Part shown: positions 56,053-64,000 of the stretch, piece after piece
How positions within the stretch are numbered: position 1 is the stretch's first letter
Layout: each line of letters begins with the position of its first letter
NCBI RefSeq assembly: GCF_000013205.1
Contig: NC_007775.1
Location: 806,001 to 870,000, forward strand
Origin: Synechococcus sp. JA-3-3Ab
GTDB taxonomy: Bacteria; Cyanobacteriota; Cyanobacteriia; Thermostichales; Thermostichaceae
DNA length: 64,000 nucleotides
Direction: 5' to 3'
Position numbers and translations under genes: made by a program
The notes under the pieces: generated by a model
Seen by the model: only the letters and a program-made list of their open reading frames with translations
Database searches by the model: none
Told to the model about the DNA's origin: nothing

Positions 56053-57051
56053 GTGCCGATGAGGGATCCCCGGCCCGGCTTGGTTCAACAGGCCCATCTC
56101 CAGCGTCAGGCGAGCTGCCCCGTGCCCAGCCTGAGCCAGTTGGTGGGGCAATTTTTGCAGGAGCGGCAGCGGGATCTGGCCCCGGCCAGCCGCCGCACCT
56201 ACCGCATTGCCCTGGAACAGTTTGCCAAAACTTGCCCGGTGCCGCTGCCTCAGGTGCAGCCGTCCCACGTTCAGTCTTTTTTAAACAGCTTGAAGGGGCG
56301 TCCATTTCGCAACCGCTCCGGCCAGTGGGTTCATCCGCCCGCCTCTCCCGCCACCTACAACCTCAAGCGGCTGGCGCTGCAGCAGTTTTTTGAGTGGGCC
56401 AGCCAACGGGGCTACTTTCCAGATCCCTTGCCCACCCAGGCGATTCGGCCCGCCCGCCTGCCCGCCCGTCTGCCTCGCGACCTGGATCGGCTGTTGTTGC
56501 AGCGGGTTCTGCAGCGGGCCCAGAGCCATTCTCTGCGCTATGCGGCCTTGATCCGCCTGCTGCTGGAGTGCGGGCTGCGGGCACAGGAGCTGTTGGACTT
56601 GACGGTGCAGGATTTTCAGATCAGCCCTGAGGGATCCCTGTTGGAGGTGCGCTGTGGCAAGGGCAGCAAACCCCGCGCTGTGGCGGTCGGGGATCCCCTC
56701 TCCGAGCTGCTGCAACAATATCTGAGCCGAGAACGGGGCCCGTGCGCGCCGACGGATCCCTTGTTTGTCTCCCAATCCCGCTGCCCGGCCTACCGGGGCC
56801 GTCCCCTCACCTACGATGGCCTACGTCATATTGTGCTCAAGCTTACCGAGCCCGAGCCGGGCCACCAAACCCCCCACCAGTTTCGCCACAGCTTTGCCAC
56901 CTTGCTGCTGGATCGCGGCGTTGCCCCCGAACACATCCAACACCTGCTGGGCCATACGACTGCCGCCATGACGATGCGCTACACCCAGCGGGCCAACTTG
57001 AGAGCAGCTATTGCCCATTCCCGCGCGATCTTGGATCAGGGCTTGATCTAG
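56053..57051 (+). CDS. Tyrosine recombinase, XerC/D-like
   Basis: About 332 residues. N-terminal core-binding domain (SLSQLVGQFLQERQRDLAPASRRTYRIAL) and catalytic domain with the RHRHY set: Arg in GLRAQEL, HQFRHSF, LLGHTTAAM and the Tyr in MRYTQ. XerC/D-like proteins resolve chromosome dimers; related integrases mobilise islands. The GTG at 56053 has GGAGGG nine bases upstream; ATG 56059 is also in frame. Its neighbour is an AT-rich two-gene module, so an integrase role is possible, but no att sites were found. Confidence 0.85.
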   Translation: MPMRDPRPGLVQQAHLQRQASCPVPSLSQLVGQFLQERQRDLAPASRRTYRIALEQFAKTCPVPLPQVQPSHVQSFLNSLKGRPFRNRSGQWVHPPASPATYNLKRLALQQFFEWASQRGYFPDPLPTQAIRPARLPARLPRDLDRLLLQRVLQRAQSHSLRYAALIRLLLECGLRAQELLDLTVQDFQISPEGSLLEVRCGKGSKPRAVAVGDPLSELLQQYLSRERGPCAPTDPLFVSQSRCPAYRGRPLTYDGLRHIVLKLTEPEPGHQTPHQFRHSFATLLLDRGVAPEHIQHLLGHTTAAMTMRYTQRANLRAAIAHSRAILDQGLI

Positions 57052-57214
57052 GGATCCCCTGTTGCGCCGTGGCCTCTATTACTAGTAGGGAGAGGTTCAG
57101 ATTGCTAACAGAAAGGGAAGCCGGACATCCAAAGGGCAGCCCCGAAAAAGAAATCAATCAGGTACACCTGGCTAAGGTGCTTGGAATGACCTGAAAACAA
57201 TCGAATGGGTTATT

Positions 57215-58228
57215 TCAAGTTACACGCTGGAGAGGAAGGTAGAGCACATGTTCTCTCTCCTTTCCCATAGGCACCTGCGAGCCAAGGCTGGCCTTCTGCT
57301 GCTCCAACCAGATGATCAGATGTCTGTTCTCAGGGTAGTATTCCAGAACATACTTAATGAAGTCATCAATTGTACATGGCTTGCTGAAACCTCCCATCCA
57401 CTGATGAAAGTGGCAATGCACTTCGTCGGCTATGGTAATCAGGTTGGAGAGATTCGCTGCAAGCTTTGGATAGTGCGCTTCAGAGTAGAGATGATGAACC
57501 GTTAGGCTACTGGCTGCTTTTCGAGTAACTCTACAAAGATTTTTATCCCTTTTTCTTGCAAGATCTTTTGCCCTTTCTATCTCTCTTTGTCGATCCTGGA
57601 TTTTCTTGACGATTACCTGAATTTGAGGTTCAATGCGTTCGCTAACATATTGACACCAGTCTTTTCTGTGGTTTTGCTTGAGAACCTCTCCCATAACCTT
57701 GGCAAGCTCATAGATACCTCGCAAAGAGAGGTAAACAGTGTCATCATTACCAAAACGTGTGTAATGAACGTCTTTGATTAACTTACTTTGCTTCGATGCA
57801 AGCTCAAGCGCCTTCTTAAGGTAGTCAGTTCGAGTTCTAAAGATCATCACAACATCTCGACGAGATAGCCAAAACTGATCTTGTCTTTTGACCAGAGAGG
57901 AGCTGTTTTGAAGGATCCTGTAATCTACCAGAGCTTTCTGCTTCTTGCGATGCTCTTCCTTGAACCAATTCCTAATGCTTGTACCTGTAGAGGATTTGCA
58001 ACCTTGCTCTGATCGAGACCTTAAAAAGGATAAAATGGCATAAGCGCCGGACCGCGTGTATTCCCTTAGCCCAGAACTTTTGTTGATAACACGATAGTCT
58101 TTACCTTCCACCAGTTTCCATGCATCATCGGGGATACTGTCAAAGTGAGCTTCAATCTCTCTGAGTTCCTCAAGGCTGATACCCAAGAAGTTGGCGAGCT
58201 TGTTTGAGGAAACATAGACTATAGCCAT
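57215..58228 (-). CDS. HNH-like nuclease-type protein, function unknown
   Basis: 337 residues, AT-rich and clearly different in codon use from neighbours. The N-terminal 170 residues hold two apparent helix-turn-helix-like parts (VSSNKLANFLGISLEELREI; LSLRGIYELAKVMGEVL). The C-terminal part resembles an HNH endonuclease: CRVTRKAASSLTVHHLY (His 245, His 246), NLSNLITIADEVHCHFHQW (Asn 259/262, His 271, 273, 275). Only one Cys of the usual zinc pairs is near, so metal binding may differ. The start overlaps the upstream J-domain gene by 10 bp, so they are one operon. I do not recognise a named system. Confidence 0.65.
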   Translation of the reverse strand: MAIVYVSSNKLANFLGISLEELREIEAHFDSIPDDAWKLVEGKDYRVINKSSGLREYTRSGAYAILSFLRSRSEQGCKSSTGTSIRNWFKEEHRKKQKALVDYRILQNSSSLVKRQDQFWLSRRDVVMIFRTRTDYLKKALELASKQSKLIKDVHYTRFGNDDTVYLSLRGIYELAKVMGEVLKQNHRKDWCQYVSERIEPQIQVIVKKIQDRQREIERAKDLARKRDKNLCRVTRKAASSLTVHHLYSEAHYPKLAANLSNLITIADEVHCHFHQWMGGFSKPCTIDDFIKYVLEYYPENRHLIIWLEQQKASLGSQVPMGKEREHVLYLPLQRVT

Positions 58229-58821
58229 TGCTCAAACTTCTCCGTAAGGCTTTTGTAGAAAAGAGTCAATCGCTGGAAAATTTTGTCATCTCCCGTCGGA
58301 GAATCGGGATGGTAAATCTTGCTCAGGCGATAAAAAGCAGCTTTGATGTCTTCATCGGTAGCTCGATCAGGGTCAAGCCCAAAAACCCGCCAAGGCAAGT
58401 CGTACTTGAAGATGTTGATCCCATTGATGCAGCCATACCCCTCTTCTCCCTCTTCGTTGGGAAGGATCCCGATGTGCTGACGATAAATGCGCTCCAAATC
58501 ATCTATGTTGGATAAGTTCAGCTTGCCCATACCACTGGTTGCCAGTCTGAAGCTGGCTGATTTTCTCAGCTCGGCTGCGTTTTTAACGCCAAAGTGGTTG
58601 TAAATGGCTTTCTGCAGCTCTTTGACAGACAGCCGGGGCGGTGGCTGTAGCTGCCTGACTACAAACCGGGCAAAATTCTCTAGGAGCTCCTTAGAAATGC
58701 CATAAGTATCCGAAAGACGCTGGATTTCTGCGGCAATCGCCACCTGCGGGTCGGGCCCAGCTCCTTCTTTTGAGGTTGTCCTGGTTGTTTTGGTTTTTGT
58801 GCTGGTGGCTTTTCTGGGCAC
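58219..58821 (-). CDS. J-domain protein paired with HNH-like gene
   Basis: 200 residues from a GTG with AGGAGA six bases upstream. The N-terminus is a Thr/Lys-rich tail (RKATSTKTKTTRTTSKEG). The C-terminus is J-domain-like: PWRVFGLDPDRATDEDIKAAFYRLSKIYHPDSPTGDDKIFQRL, with the HPD tripeptide at 171-173 that stimulates Hsp70. The middle (LSVKELQKAIYNHFGV ... GKLNLSNIDDLERIY) is unassigned. No DnaK is nearby. The J domain is at the end of the chain, unlike DnaJ. The operon promoter lies at 58887-58916. Confidence 0.75.
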   Translation of the reverse strand: MPRKATSTKTKTTRTTSKEGAGPDPQVAIAAEIQRLSDTYGISKELLENFARFVVRQLQPPPRLSVKELQKAIYNHFGVKNAAELRKSASFRLATSGMGKLNLSNIDDLERIYRQHIGILPNEEGEEGYGCINGINIFKYDLPWRVFGLDPDRATDEDIKAAFYRLSKIYHPDSPTGDDKIFQRLTLFYKSLTEKFEQWL

Positions 58822-58868
58822 GGTTTCTCCTCAAATCACCAATGCCAAGTGCAAACCTGCACAAAACT

Positions 58869-58916
58869 CACAGGCTGCCTGTGAACTTATCTGCACGATG
58901 AAGCAGAGAATTTCAA
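58869..58916 (-). promoter_or_regulatory. Promoter and dyad operator of the J-domain/HNH operon
   Basis: On the minus strand TTGAAA (58916-58911) and AGATAA (58892-58887) are 18 bp apart, a sigma-70-like promoter. The predicted transcription start falls beside or within the dyad CACAGGC-T-GCCTGTG (58869-58883). This layout suits an autorepressed promoter. The dyad lies about 50 bp before the GTG start. Confidence 0.4.
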
Positions 58917-59146
58917 ATTAGTGAAACAATGTTGTCGGTAACCGTAAAACCCTGCATCACATAGGATGCACCCTGGCGATGCCCAGTTGGATAGATTGGT
59001 GTGGGGAGCGAATCCGCACGGGGGATCCCCTGGGCAAATTGCGCCCACATCCGGCCGTTAGAGCACCCTTCCTCTGGAGCGCGCTTACTCTAGCTTGTTT
59101 TTCGGATACTTGTCAACCCAAGGTCTGGGGCAGCCTTTGTTTTCCT
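58917..59146. other. Intergenic stretch
   Basis: No supported gene. TGCATC/GATGCA (58953-58958, 58965-58970) forms a short inverted repeat with a six-base loop. Upstream of the J-domain promoter the base composition changes back to GC-rich near 58975. Confidence 0.3.
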
Positions 59147-59485
59147 TCAGCTTTTGGGGATCAGCCGCTTGGGACAGGCAGCACGGATGTGGGATTCGCT
59201 CAGGTCGGGCATGAGGGCCAGGGCCCGTTGAGCATCGATTTGCGCTTCGCACACCGCCTCCAGCACCTGTTCGGCCAGAAGGGAAAGGGGCATATCGGCG
59301 GTTTGCTCAGGATCGGTATCCTCTCTAATTTGTCGAACTCCCACCGGCGGGGGAGGCAACACCAGCGGTGCCGCCTGCGGCGGCAAGGTGGTGGAGGTAC
59401 CCACCTCCAACTGCGCTTCGGCCAGAGCCACACCGCGCCCTGCCACCCCACCGGGAAAAGGACTCTCCCATCCAATGTCAAACAA
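59147..59485 (-). CDS. Hypothetical protein downstream of ycf23
   Basis: 112 residues from a TTG that overlaps the ycf23 stop by a few bases. The N-terminal half is Pro/Val-rich, the C-terminal half helical and acidic (LSLLAEQVLEAVCEAQIDAQRALALMPDLSESHIRAACPK). No family is recognised. The overlap with ycf23 and protein-like end support it, but the start is weak. Confidence 0.4.
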   Translation of the reverse strand: MFDIGWESPFPGGVAGRGVALAEAQLEVGTSTTLPPQAAPLVLPPPPVGVRQIREDTDPEQTADMPLSLLAEQVLEAVCEAQIDAQRALALMPDLSESHIRAACPKRLIPKS

Positions 59486-60230
59486 GCGCCGACACCCGTG
59501 ATTCAGACAAAGCTTCCCTCAGCGCCCGCACCTGGGCCACCATGGCCACTTCATCCTGGAGGCGACTGACAGCTCTGCCCACCCCCACTCCTGAAGCACC
59601 GGCAGCGATGGCCAAGGGCACCGTCACCGCTGAGAGGCCAGAGGCGCAGATGACCGGCAGCGAGACCACCCGGCTAATCTCATAGGCGGCAGCCAGGGTG
59701 GGGGCAGCCTTCTCGATTAGGCCCAGGGATCCGCCGTGACGGGGCTCAGCGCTGGTGCCGCCCTCGGTTTGGATGAGATCGGCCCCCAGATCCTCCAGTT
59801 TCTCTGCCAATTCCGCCTGCTGATCCAAAGGCAGCGTATGGGGAACGGTAACCGACAGGAGAGTGCGCGGCAGCAGGGAGCGGGTTTGGCGAGTGAGATC
59901 TAGAACTTCCGCAGCGGAGAAGATGCGGCCCGAAGGGTAGAAGCTGTCGTAATTGCCGATCTCGGCCATGTCGGCCCCCGCCTGCACGGCAGCAGCCAAT
60001 TGCTGCGGGTCCACCGCCGACACGCAGATGGGCAGCTCGATCTGGGCTCGCACCTGCTGCACCAATTCGGGACTGGCGGCGATATCCACCCAAGTGGCTC
60101 CTCCCTCCTGGGCGGCGCGGGTGACTTTCAGCACCGACTGCAGGTCGAAGTTTTGCAGGCCGCTGATGATCTTGAGGGCACGGCGCCGGGCAAGGGCGTC
60201 GAAAAGGGCAGCTTGAGAGGCTGTGGTCAT
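59478..60230 (-). CDS. ycf23: Ycf23/DUF561 family protein
   Basis: About 250 residues. A TIM-barrel-like protein related to Ycf23 of red-algal plastids: ALKIISGLQNFDLQSVLKVTRAAQEGGATWVDIAASPELV, AAVQAGADMAEIGNYDSFYPSGRIFSAAEVL, and the late glycine loop GASGVGVGRAVSRL. Function unknown. The ATG at 60230 gives the usual N-terminus; the frame opens to 60272 without similarity. It may be co-transcribed with the following hypothetical gene. Confidence 0.8.
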   Translation of the reverse strand: MTTASQAALFDALARRRALKIISGLQNFDLQSVLKVTRAAQEGGATWVDIAASPELVQQVRAQIELPICVSAVDPQQLAAAVQAGADMAEIGNYDSFYPSGRIFSAAEVLDLTRQTRSLLPRTLLSVTVPHTLPLDQQAELAEKLEDLGADLIQTEGGTSAEPRHGGSLGLIEKAAPTLAAAYEISRVVSLPVICASGLSAVTVPLAIAAGASGVGVGRAVSRLQDEVAMVAQVRALREALSESRVSALV

Positions 60231-60402
60231 AGGCTTGTCAGCTTGTGGAAACGGGACACAGGAGGAGTGCAAGCAAATCGGCTGTGGAAACCTTTGCTCA
60301 GTCTAGAGGGTTTGCTGCCATCCTACAAGGGATCCATCCCAATCCTTTCGGACTATCGCAAGATTTTTCAATAAAATAGGGATCCCTTCTTGTGCTCTTG
60401 CC

Positions 60403-61308
60403 ATGTACCGCTCTCCTTTCCCCTTCCTGGGCCTGCCTGAGCCGGATCCGGAGATGGCCCAAGCCATTCTGTTGCCCATCCCCTACGAGGCCACCACCTC
60501 CTACGGCAAAGGCACCGCCAAAGGCCCCCAAGCACTCCTGGAGGCTTCGGCGTACGTGGAGATCTACGACGAGGTGAGAGACTGCCAGCCGGCTTTCCAC
60601 CCCAACTTTGCCGCAGAGATCTCCCGCTACTGGACGGCGCCGCCAGTGGAGTTCGAGGGGCTGGACACTCATGAGCTGGCCATGGCCGCAATCCAGCGCC
60701 GCGCCGCCGAGTGGGTGAGGCCGGGGCGGTTTTTGCTCTCCATCGGCGGGGAGCACTCCATCACTGGCCCCTTGGTTGCCGCCCACCTGCCCCACTACCC
60801 AGAGCTGCACGTGCTGCAGATCGATGCCCACTGCGACCTGAGAGACAGCTACGAGGGATCCCGCTATTCCCACGCTTCCGCCATGGCCCGTGTGGTGGAG
60901 CAAGTGGGCGGTCGCCTCACCCAGGTGGGGATCCGCTCCATCTGCGCCGAAGACCGCCAGGCCATTCGCAAGCACCGCTTGCACACCTTCTTCGCCCACA
61001 GCCTGCACCACAAGCCCGCCCAGGAGTGGATCCCCGAGGTGATCGCCACGCTGGGATCCCAGGTGTACCTGACGGTGGATGTGGACGGGCTGGATCCTGC
61101 TGTTGTGCCGGCCACCGGCACCCCCGAACCGGGTGGACTGGGCTGGTGGGAGACGGTGGAACTGATCCGGGCACTGGGGCAGCAGCGGCAAATCATCGGC
61201 GCCGATGTGGTGGAGCTGGCGGTCACCGGGGAACGGGAAACCGATCGCCGCAGCGCCTTCACCGTCGCCAAGCTGGCCTATCAGATCCTGGCGGCGGCCT
61301 TGGGCTAA
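60403..61308 (+). CDS. speB: Agmatinase/arginase family ureohydrolase
   Basis: 301 residues. Hydrolyses agmatine (or a related guanidino compound) to putrescine and urea with two Mn2+ ions. Metal motifs: GGEHSITGPL, DAHCDLRDSY and DVDGLDPAVVPATGTPEPGGL. The length and the N-terminus (IPYEATTSYGKGTAKGP) fit the SpeB group found in cyanobacteria. The exact substrate is not determined by these motifs. A six-pair hairpin TGGAGC/GCTCCA at 61361-61376 follows. Confidence 0.92.
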   Translation: MYRSPFPFLGLPEPDPEMAQAILLPIPYEATTSYGKGTAKGPQALLEASAYVEIYDEVRDCQPAFHPNFAAEISRYWTAPPVEFEGLDTHELAMAAIQRRAAEWVRPGRFLLSIGGEHSITGPLVAAHLPHYPELHVLQIDAHCDLRDSYEGSRYSHASAMARVVEQVGGRLTQVGIRSICAEDRQAIRKHRLHTFFAHSLHHKPAQEWIPEVIATLGSQVYLTVDVDGLDPAVVPATGTPEPGGLGWWETVELIRALGQQRQIIGADVVELAVTGERETDRRSAFTVAKLAYQILAAALG

Positions 61309-61513
61309 GCTCCAGAAGAACTGGGCTATGGCCGGGTTCCCCCTGTTTCCACCTGGCCGCTGGAGCACCGGCTCCAATCTCGAAGCATCCAGACAAAATG
61401 AGGACTGGACTCTCTCTGCCGAGATCTTCTGCTAGCTTCCCAGGTGGCCCCAGCCATGTCTCCGCCTTCTTCCAGCTCCCTTGAACCGTCGCCGCCCCCC
61501 GTCGACTATATAA

Positions 61514-61743
61514 TATGTTCAGTACGGATTACTACCAGTTGATCTTTCTGTTTACTTTCGAGTCTGCCAACATGGTAGCCAAAGCAAGGCAGAAAATTGG
61601 TAGTAAGACGACACGGAAACTGCGCTTTGGGTATTCTACTCAAAGCTTTGCGGGATACCGCCATTCTGTTTGGAAACAAGCAGAATGCTATCGCTGCATA
61701 GTTGAACAGTGATGTTCAGCAGTGTTCAGCGTAAATGTATCAG
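61514..61743 (+). mobile_element. IS607 deletion derivative (relic)
   Basis: Starts with TATGTTCAGTA (61514-61524), also found at the left end of the complete IS607 copy, then jumps straight into tnpB coding sequence: TDYYQLIFLFTFESANMVAKARQKIGSKTTR matches TnpB around its RuvC-II site. A further internal deletion leads to the tnpB 3' end (GGGTATTCTACTCAAAGCTTTG...), and the element ends with the 24-bp right end (61720-61743) identical to that at 12202-12225. Both ends are thus kept while tnpA and most of tnpB are lost, so it may be mobilised in trans. Confidence 0.8.
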
Positions 61744-62409
61744 CTCATCCACAGCCGCATTCAGGCCATCCGCGCCCAGATCCCAGAGCATGTGGAAATC
61801 ATGGCGGTGAGCAAGGGTTACAGCGTCAACCACATCCGCGCCGCCTATCGGGCCGGGATCCGCCATTTTGGGGAGAGTCGAGTGCAAGAGGCAGCCGCCA
61901 AACAGGCGCAACTGCAGGATCTGACCGATATTGTCTGGCACTTGATCGGGCACCTGCAGACCAACAAAGTCAAACCGGCCCTCAGACAATTTGCCTGGAT
62001 TGACAGCGTCGATAGCCTGCGCCTGGCCAAGCTGATCAACCAAAAAGCCTGGGAGCTGCACCTCACCCCCAAGCTCTGTCTGCAGGTGAAATTGGCCCCG
62101 GATCCCCATAAATTTGGCTGGCTCATCCCCGATCTGTTGCAAAGCCTGCCGCAACTGAATCAACTGCTGCAGGTGCAAATTGTGGGCCTGATGACCATTT
62201 TGCCTTTGGGCTTGAGCTCAGAGGCAGCCCTGGAGCTGTTTCGCAAGCTGGCCGAGCTGGCCGATCACATCCAGCGCAGCGGCTACGAGCATCTGCAGTT
62301 GCACACCCTCTCCATGGGCATGTCCGACGATTACCCCCTGGCGGTGGCAGCAGGCTCTAACTTGATCCGGCTGGGGCGCGCTTTGTTTGCCGATGCCGAA
62401 CGGAAATAG
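61735..62409 (+). CDS. YggS-family PLP homeostasis protein
   Basis: 224 residues. Single-domain alanine-racemase-like barrel that binds PLP and buffers vitamin B6; the lysine is in IMAVSKGYS (Lys 27), then IRHFGESRVQEA, WHLIGHLQTNKVK, and the phosphate loop LHTLSMGMSDDYPLAVAAGSNLIRLGRALF. The only plausible ATG (61735) lies inside the IS607 right end, with no ribosome site; the protein would start MYQLIHSRI. yggS-sepF-proC is the normal cyanobacterial order. Confidence 0.9.
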   Translation: MYQLIHSRIQAIRAQIPEHVEIMAVSKGYSVNHIRAAYRAGIRHFGESRVQEAAAKQAQLQDLTDIVWHLIGHLQTNKVKPALRQFAWIDSVDSLRLAKLINQKAWELHLTPKLCLQVKLAPDPHKFGWLIPDLLQSLPQLNQLLQVQIVGLMTILPLGLSSEAALELFRKLAELADHIQRSGYEHLQLHTLSMGMSDDYPLAVAAGSNLIRLGRALFADAERK

Positions 62410-62898
62410 ATAGATGGAGTCTCTATGAAGCCGTTAAATTGTGATTAAATTTTGTGTAAAGCCGTCCAACTCCGGAGCTGCCCTGCAAGGCACGCTCAGG
62501 GCTGGAGTTCGGCCTGGATCGGGCAAAAACAGGGGAATCCTGCCTAAAATTTCCCTCGCAGGGCAAATTTTAGGTAAGTTTGTAATCATTGGCGTCACCT
62601 CTGTTAACACGTGTTCAAGCCGGACGAGGAGCAGAGTTGACTCTGGCCAGAGCAATGGCCGGACAAGTGGGATGACATCTTTACTTCTTCTGGGTAAACT
62701 CGACTCGTCGAGTCCATGGGTTTTGTTAACCTGCGTTGGCAGCTTCTTGAGCAAACCCTGTCTCGGCCTTTTGAAAAACTTTAACTAAAAATATGAGGCT
62801 GGAGATGCCCTTTGGCTGGAGTGGGCTACTCAAGATCCCATCAGGAGCCTGAATCCTGCGCTTGCCGCAAACCATGACCTGTAGTGAGGATGTGGACG
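62410..62898. other. Intergenic stretch between yggS and sepF
   Basis: About 490 bp with no supported gene. It holds a long hairpin: CCTAAAATTT-CCCT (62543-62556), loop CGC, AGGG-C-AAATTTTAGG (62560-62574), 14 pairs with one bulged base. Its location suggests a structured 5' leader of sepF or a terminator after yggS, but no T-tract follows. Confidence 0.5.
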
Positions 62899-63552
62899 AT
62901 GAACGTCAATGGAATCTGGAGCAGGGTAAGAGATTTTGTGGGCCTAAATGATCCCGTGGACAGCCTGGAGGAGTACCCTGAGATGGAAGGGCAGGAGGAT
63001 TACCAACTGCTCTACGAGGGACGCCGTTCTCAACCGGCTCCCGAAGAGCAGGAAGCCAGTGCCCTTCCACGCGGACGCCGACAGCGGGGAGTGGAAGCCG
63101 GGGAAGGGTCTGTCGGTCGAGAAGAGGCGCGGGGCCATCGGCGCAGTCAACATCGGGATCGCCTAGGGGGGGGCAGTATGGGGAGCAACGTGATTGGATT
63201 ACCGGGCGTCAACCCACCCACTAGCGAAGTGGTGGTGCTGGAGCCGCGCAGCTTTGACGAGATGGCACAAGTCATCCAGTACCTGCGGGAGCGCAAGACG
63301 GTGATCATGAACTTGACCCTGATGGATCCCGCCGAGGCGCAGCGATCTGTGGATTTTGTTGCCGGCGGCACCTACGCCATCGATGGCCACCAAGAGCGCA
63401 TTGGCGAAAACATTTTTTTGTTCACCCCCAGCACGGTGACGGTCTCTACTCCAAGCAGCCAAGGGATGCCGCCGCTGCAGCGCCCTCTGCAAAGCCCCAC
63501 CCCTCTCTGGCCCAGCGGCTATGAACATTTGCAGGCGGTGGGGCAGCACTAG
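62899..63552 (+). CDS. sepF: Cell division protein SepF
   Basis: About 217 residues from ATG 62899, which has GAGG nine bases upstream; an in-frame GTG/ATG at 62884/62890 adds a few residues. SepF (Cdv2) tethers FtsZ to the membrane. The N-terminal amphipathic start is [13 protein letters not shown]; a long disordered linker rich in Arg/Glu/Gln follows; the SepF domain is [67 protein letters not shown]. The C-terminal tail is Pro-rich. Confidence 0.93.
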   Translation: MNVNGIWSRVRDFVGLNDPVDSLEEYPEMEGQEDYQLLYEGRRSQPAPEEQEASALPRGRRQRGVEAGEGSVGREEARGHRRSQHRDRLGGGSMGSNVIGLPGVNPPTSEVVVLEPRSFDEMAQVIQYLRERKTVIMNLTLMDPAEAQRSVDFVAGGTYAIDGHQERIGENIFLFTPSTVTVSTPSSQGMPPLQRPLQSPTPLWPSGYEHLQAVGQH

Positions 63553-63557
63553 CCGGC

Positions 63558-64000
63558 ATGGAGCGACCGCTGCTGAGTGTAATCGGGGGTGGAGCCATGG
63601 GATCCGCCCTGCTGCGGCGTTGGGTGGCCGCGGGAGTTTATCCTGCAGCTCAGGTGGCTTTGCGGGAGCCCGACCCGGACAAGGCCAATACCCTACAGCA
63701 GGAGCTGGGCATTCGGCTGTTGGCGGATCTTGCCCAAGCAGGAGAGTCTGAGATTTTATTTTTGGCCGTCAAGCCCCAGGTTTTCCCGCAGGTGGTGGCA
63801 GAGATGGGCCAGCCGTCCGCCACGCAGTTGGTGATCTCGATTATGGCCGGGATCCCATTGCAGCAGTTGCAGCAGGCTTTTCCTCAGCAAAAGGTGGTAC
63901 GCACCATGCCCAACACGCCGGCGCTGGTGGGGGCGGGCATAACGGCCATCAGCTACGGGCCGGGGGTGACGCCCGCCCAGGTAGAGCAGGTGGAGAAGCT
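63558..64000 (+). CDS. proC: Pyrroline-5-carboxylate reductase, 5' part
   Basis: Last step of proline synthesis. The gene runs off the right edge after about 147 codons. Rossmann fold start LLSVIGGGAMGSALLRRW, then EILFLAVKPQVFPQVV and the family signature region VVRTMPNTPALVGAGITAI. The ATG at 63558 lies five bases after the sepF stop, so sepF and proC are coupled. Confidence 0.93.
   Translation, partial: MERPLLSVIGGGAMGSALLRRWVAAGVYPAAQVALREPDPDKANTLQQELGIRLLADLAQAGESEILFLAVKPQVFPQVVAEMGQPSATQLVISIMAGIPLQQLQQAFPQQKVVRTMPNTPALVGAGITAISYGPGVTPAQVEQVEK

Noticed and set aside
57052-58974. Integrative element bounded by att sites
   Set aside because: A recombinase neighbours the AT-rich module, but no direct repeats or tRNA were found at the edges.
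58970-59090. Possible tRNA-like stretch (TTAGAGCACC, GCGAATCCGC)
   Set aside because: No cloverleaf can be drawn; only isolated tRNA-like words.
58979-59569. 196-codon open frame on the plus strand
   Set aside because: No motif, runs antisense into ycf23 and its partner; the opposite strand reads better.
62434-62754. 106-codon open frame on the minus strand upstream of sepF
   Set aside because: No ribosome site, no family pattern, and it spans the long hairpin.

Overview
The window is chromosomal DNA of a GC-rich cyanobacterium. Photosynthesis-lineage genes support this: ycf48, a membrane-anchored rubredoxin, ycf66, ycf23/DUF561, a Ycf-type Hfq, two V4R proteins of the photosystem II assembly operon type, ppc, sepF and a gas-vesicle cluster. 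The octamer GGGATCCC recurs throughout, in genes and between them, where many cyanobacteria carry the HIP1 palindrome GCGATCGC. This, with the many TnpB-type IS relics, recalls the hot-spring Synechococcus A/B' (JA strain) lineage. That assignment is inference.

Layout. 1-6.5 kb: 3' end of a LuxR-type regulator, a DUF3352 lipoprotein, RNase HI, a DRTGG-domain phosphotransacetylase-like protein and a KtrA-KtrB potassium uptake pair. 6.5-15.3 kb: clpX, ligA, rnc, an RHH protein, a complete IS607-family element (serine recombinase plus TnpB), mutY and a one-helix mini-protein. 15.7-28 kb: CHRD lipoprotein, a class A beta-lactamase-like hydrolase, S4 protein, DUF2232 membrane protein, an aminotransferase, prfC broken by an in-frame stop, a class V aminotransferase and a B12-radical SAM/DUF2344 fusion. 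28-31.6 kb: rne, rnhB and tRNA-Arg(CCG). 31.6-35.4 kb: an LptA-like protein and the gas-vesicle genes gvpA-C-N-J on the minus strand, with a tnpB relic between gvpA and gvpC. 35.7-45 kb: hfq, the V4R operon, aroH, an HmpF-like protein, ycf66, ppc and small conserved genes. 45-53.7 kb: a histidine kinase relic, a 49-residue membrane protein, DUF2062, map, a ClC-CBS channel, nth, murG, ycf48, rubA and an FHA protein. 53.7-54.6 kb: a gene-poor, hairpin-rich stretch with an ispE relic. 54.6-64 kb: accC, a tyrosine recombinase, an AT-rich two-gene module (HNH-like plus J-domain proteins), ycf23, speB, an IS607 deletion derivative whose right end supplies the apparent start codon of yggS, then sepF and the 5' part of proC.

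Most of the window is housekeeping: RNA turnover, DNA repair, cell wall, lipid and photosystem assembly. The accessory elements are the IS607/TnpB element with its relics, the J-domain/HNH module with its own promoter and dyad, and the structured gene-poor stretch upstream of accC. The J-domain/HNH module is the strongest candidate for an undescribed system. No CRISPR array, prophage or rRNA operon was seen.
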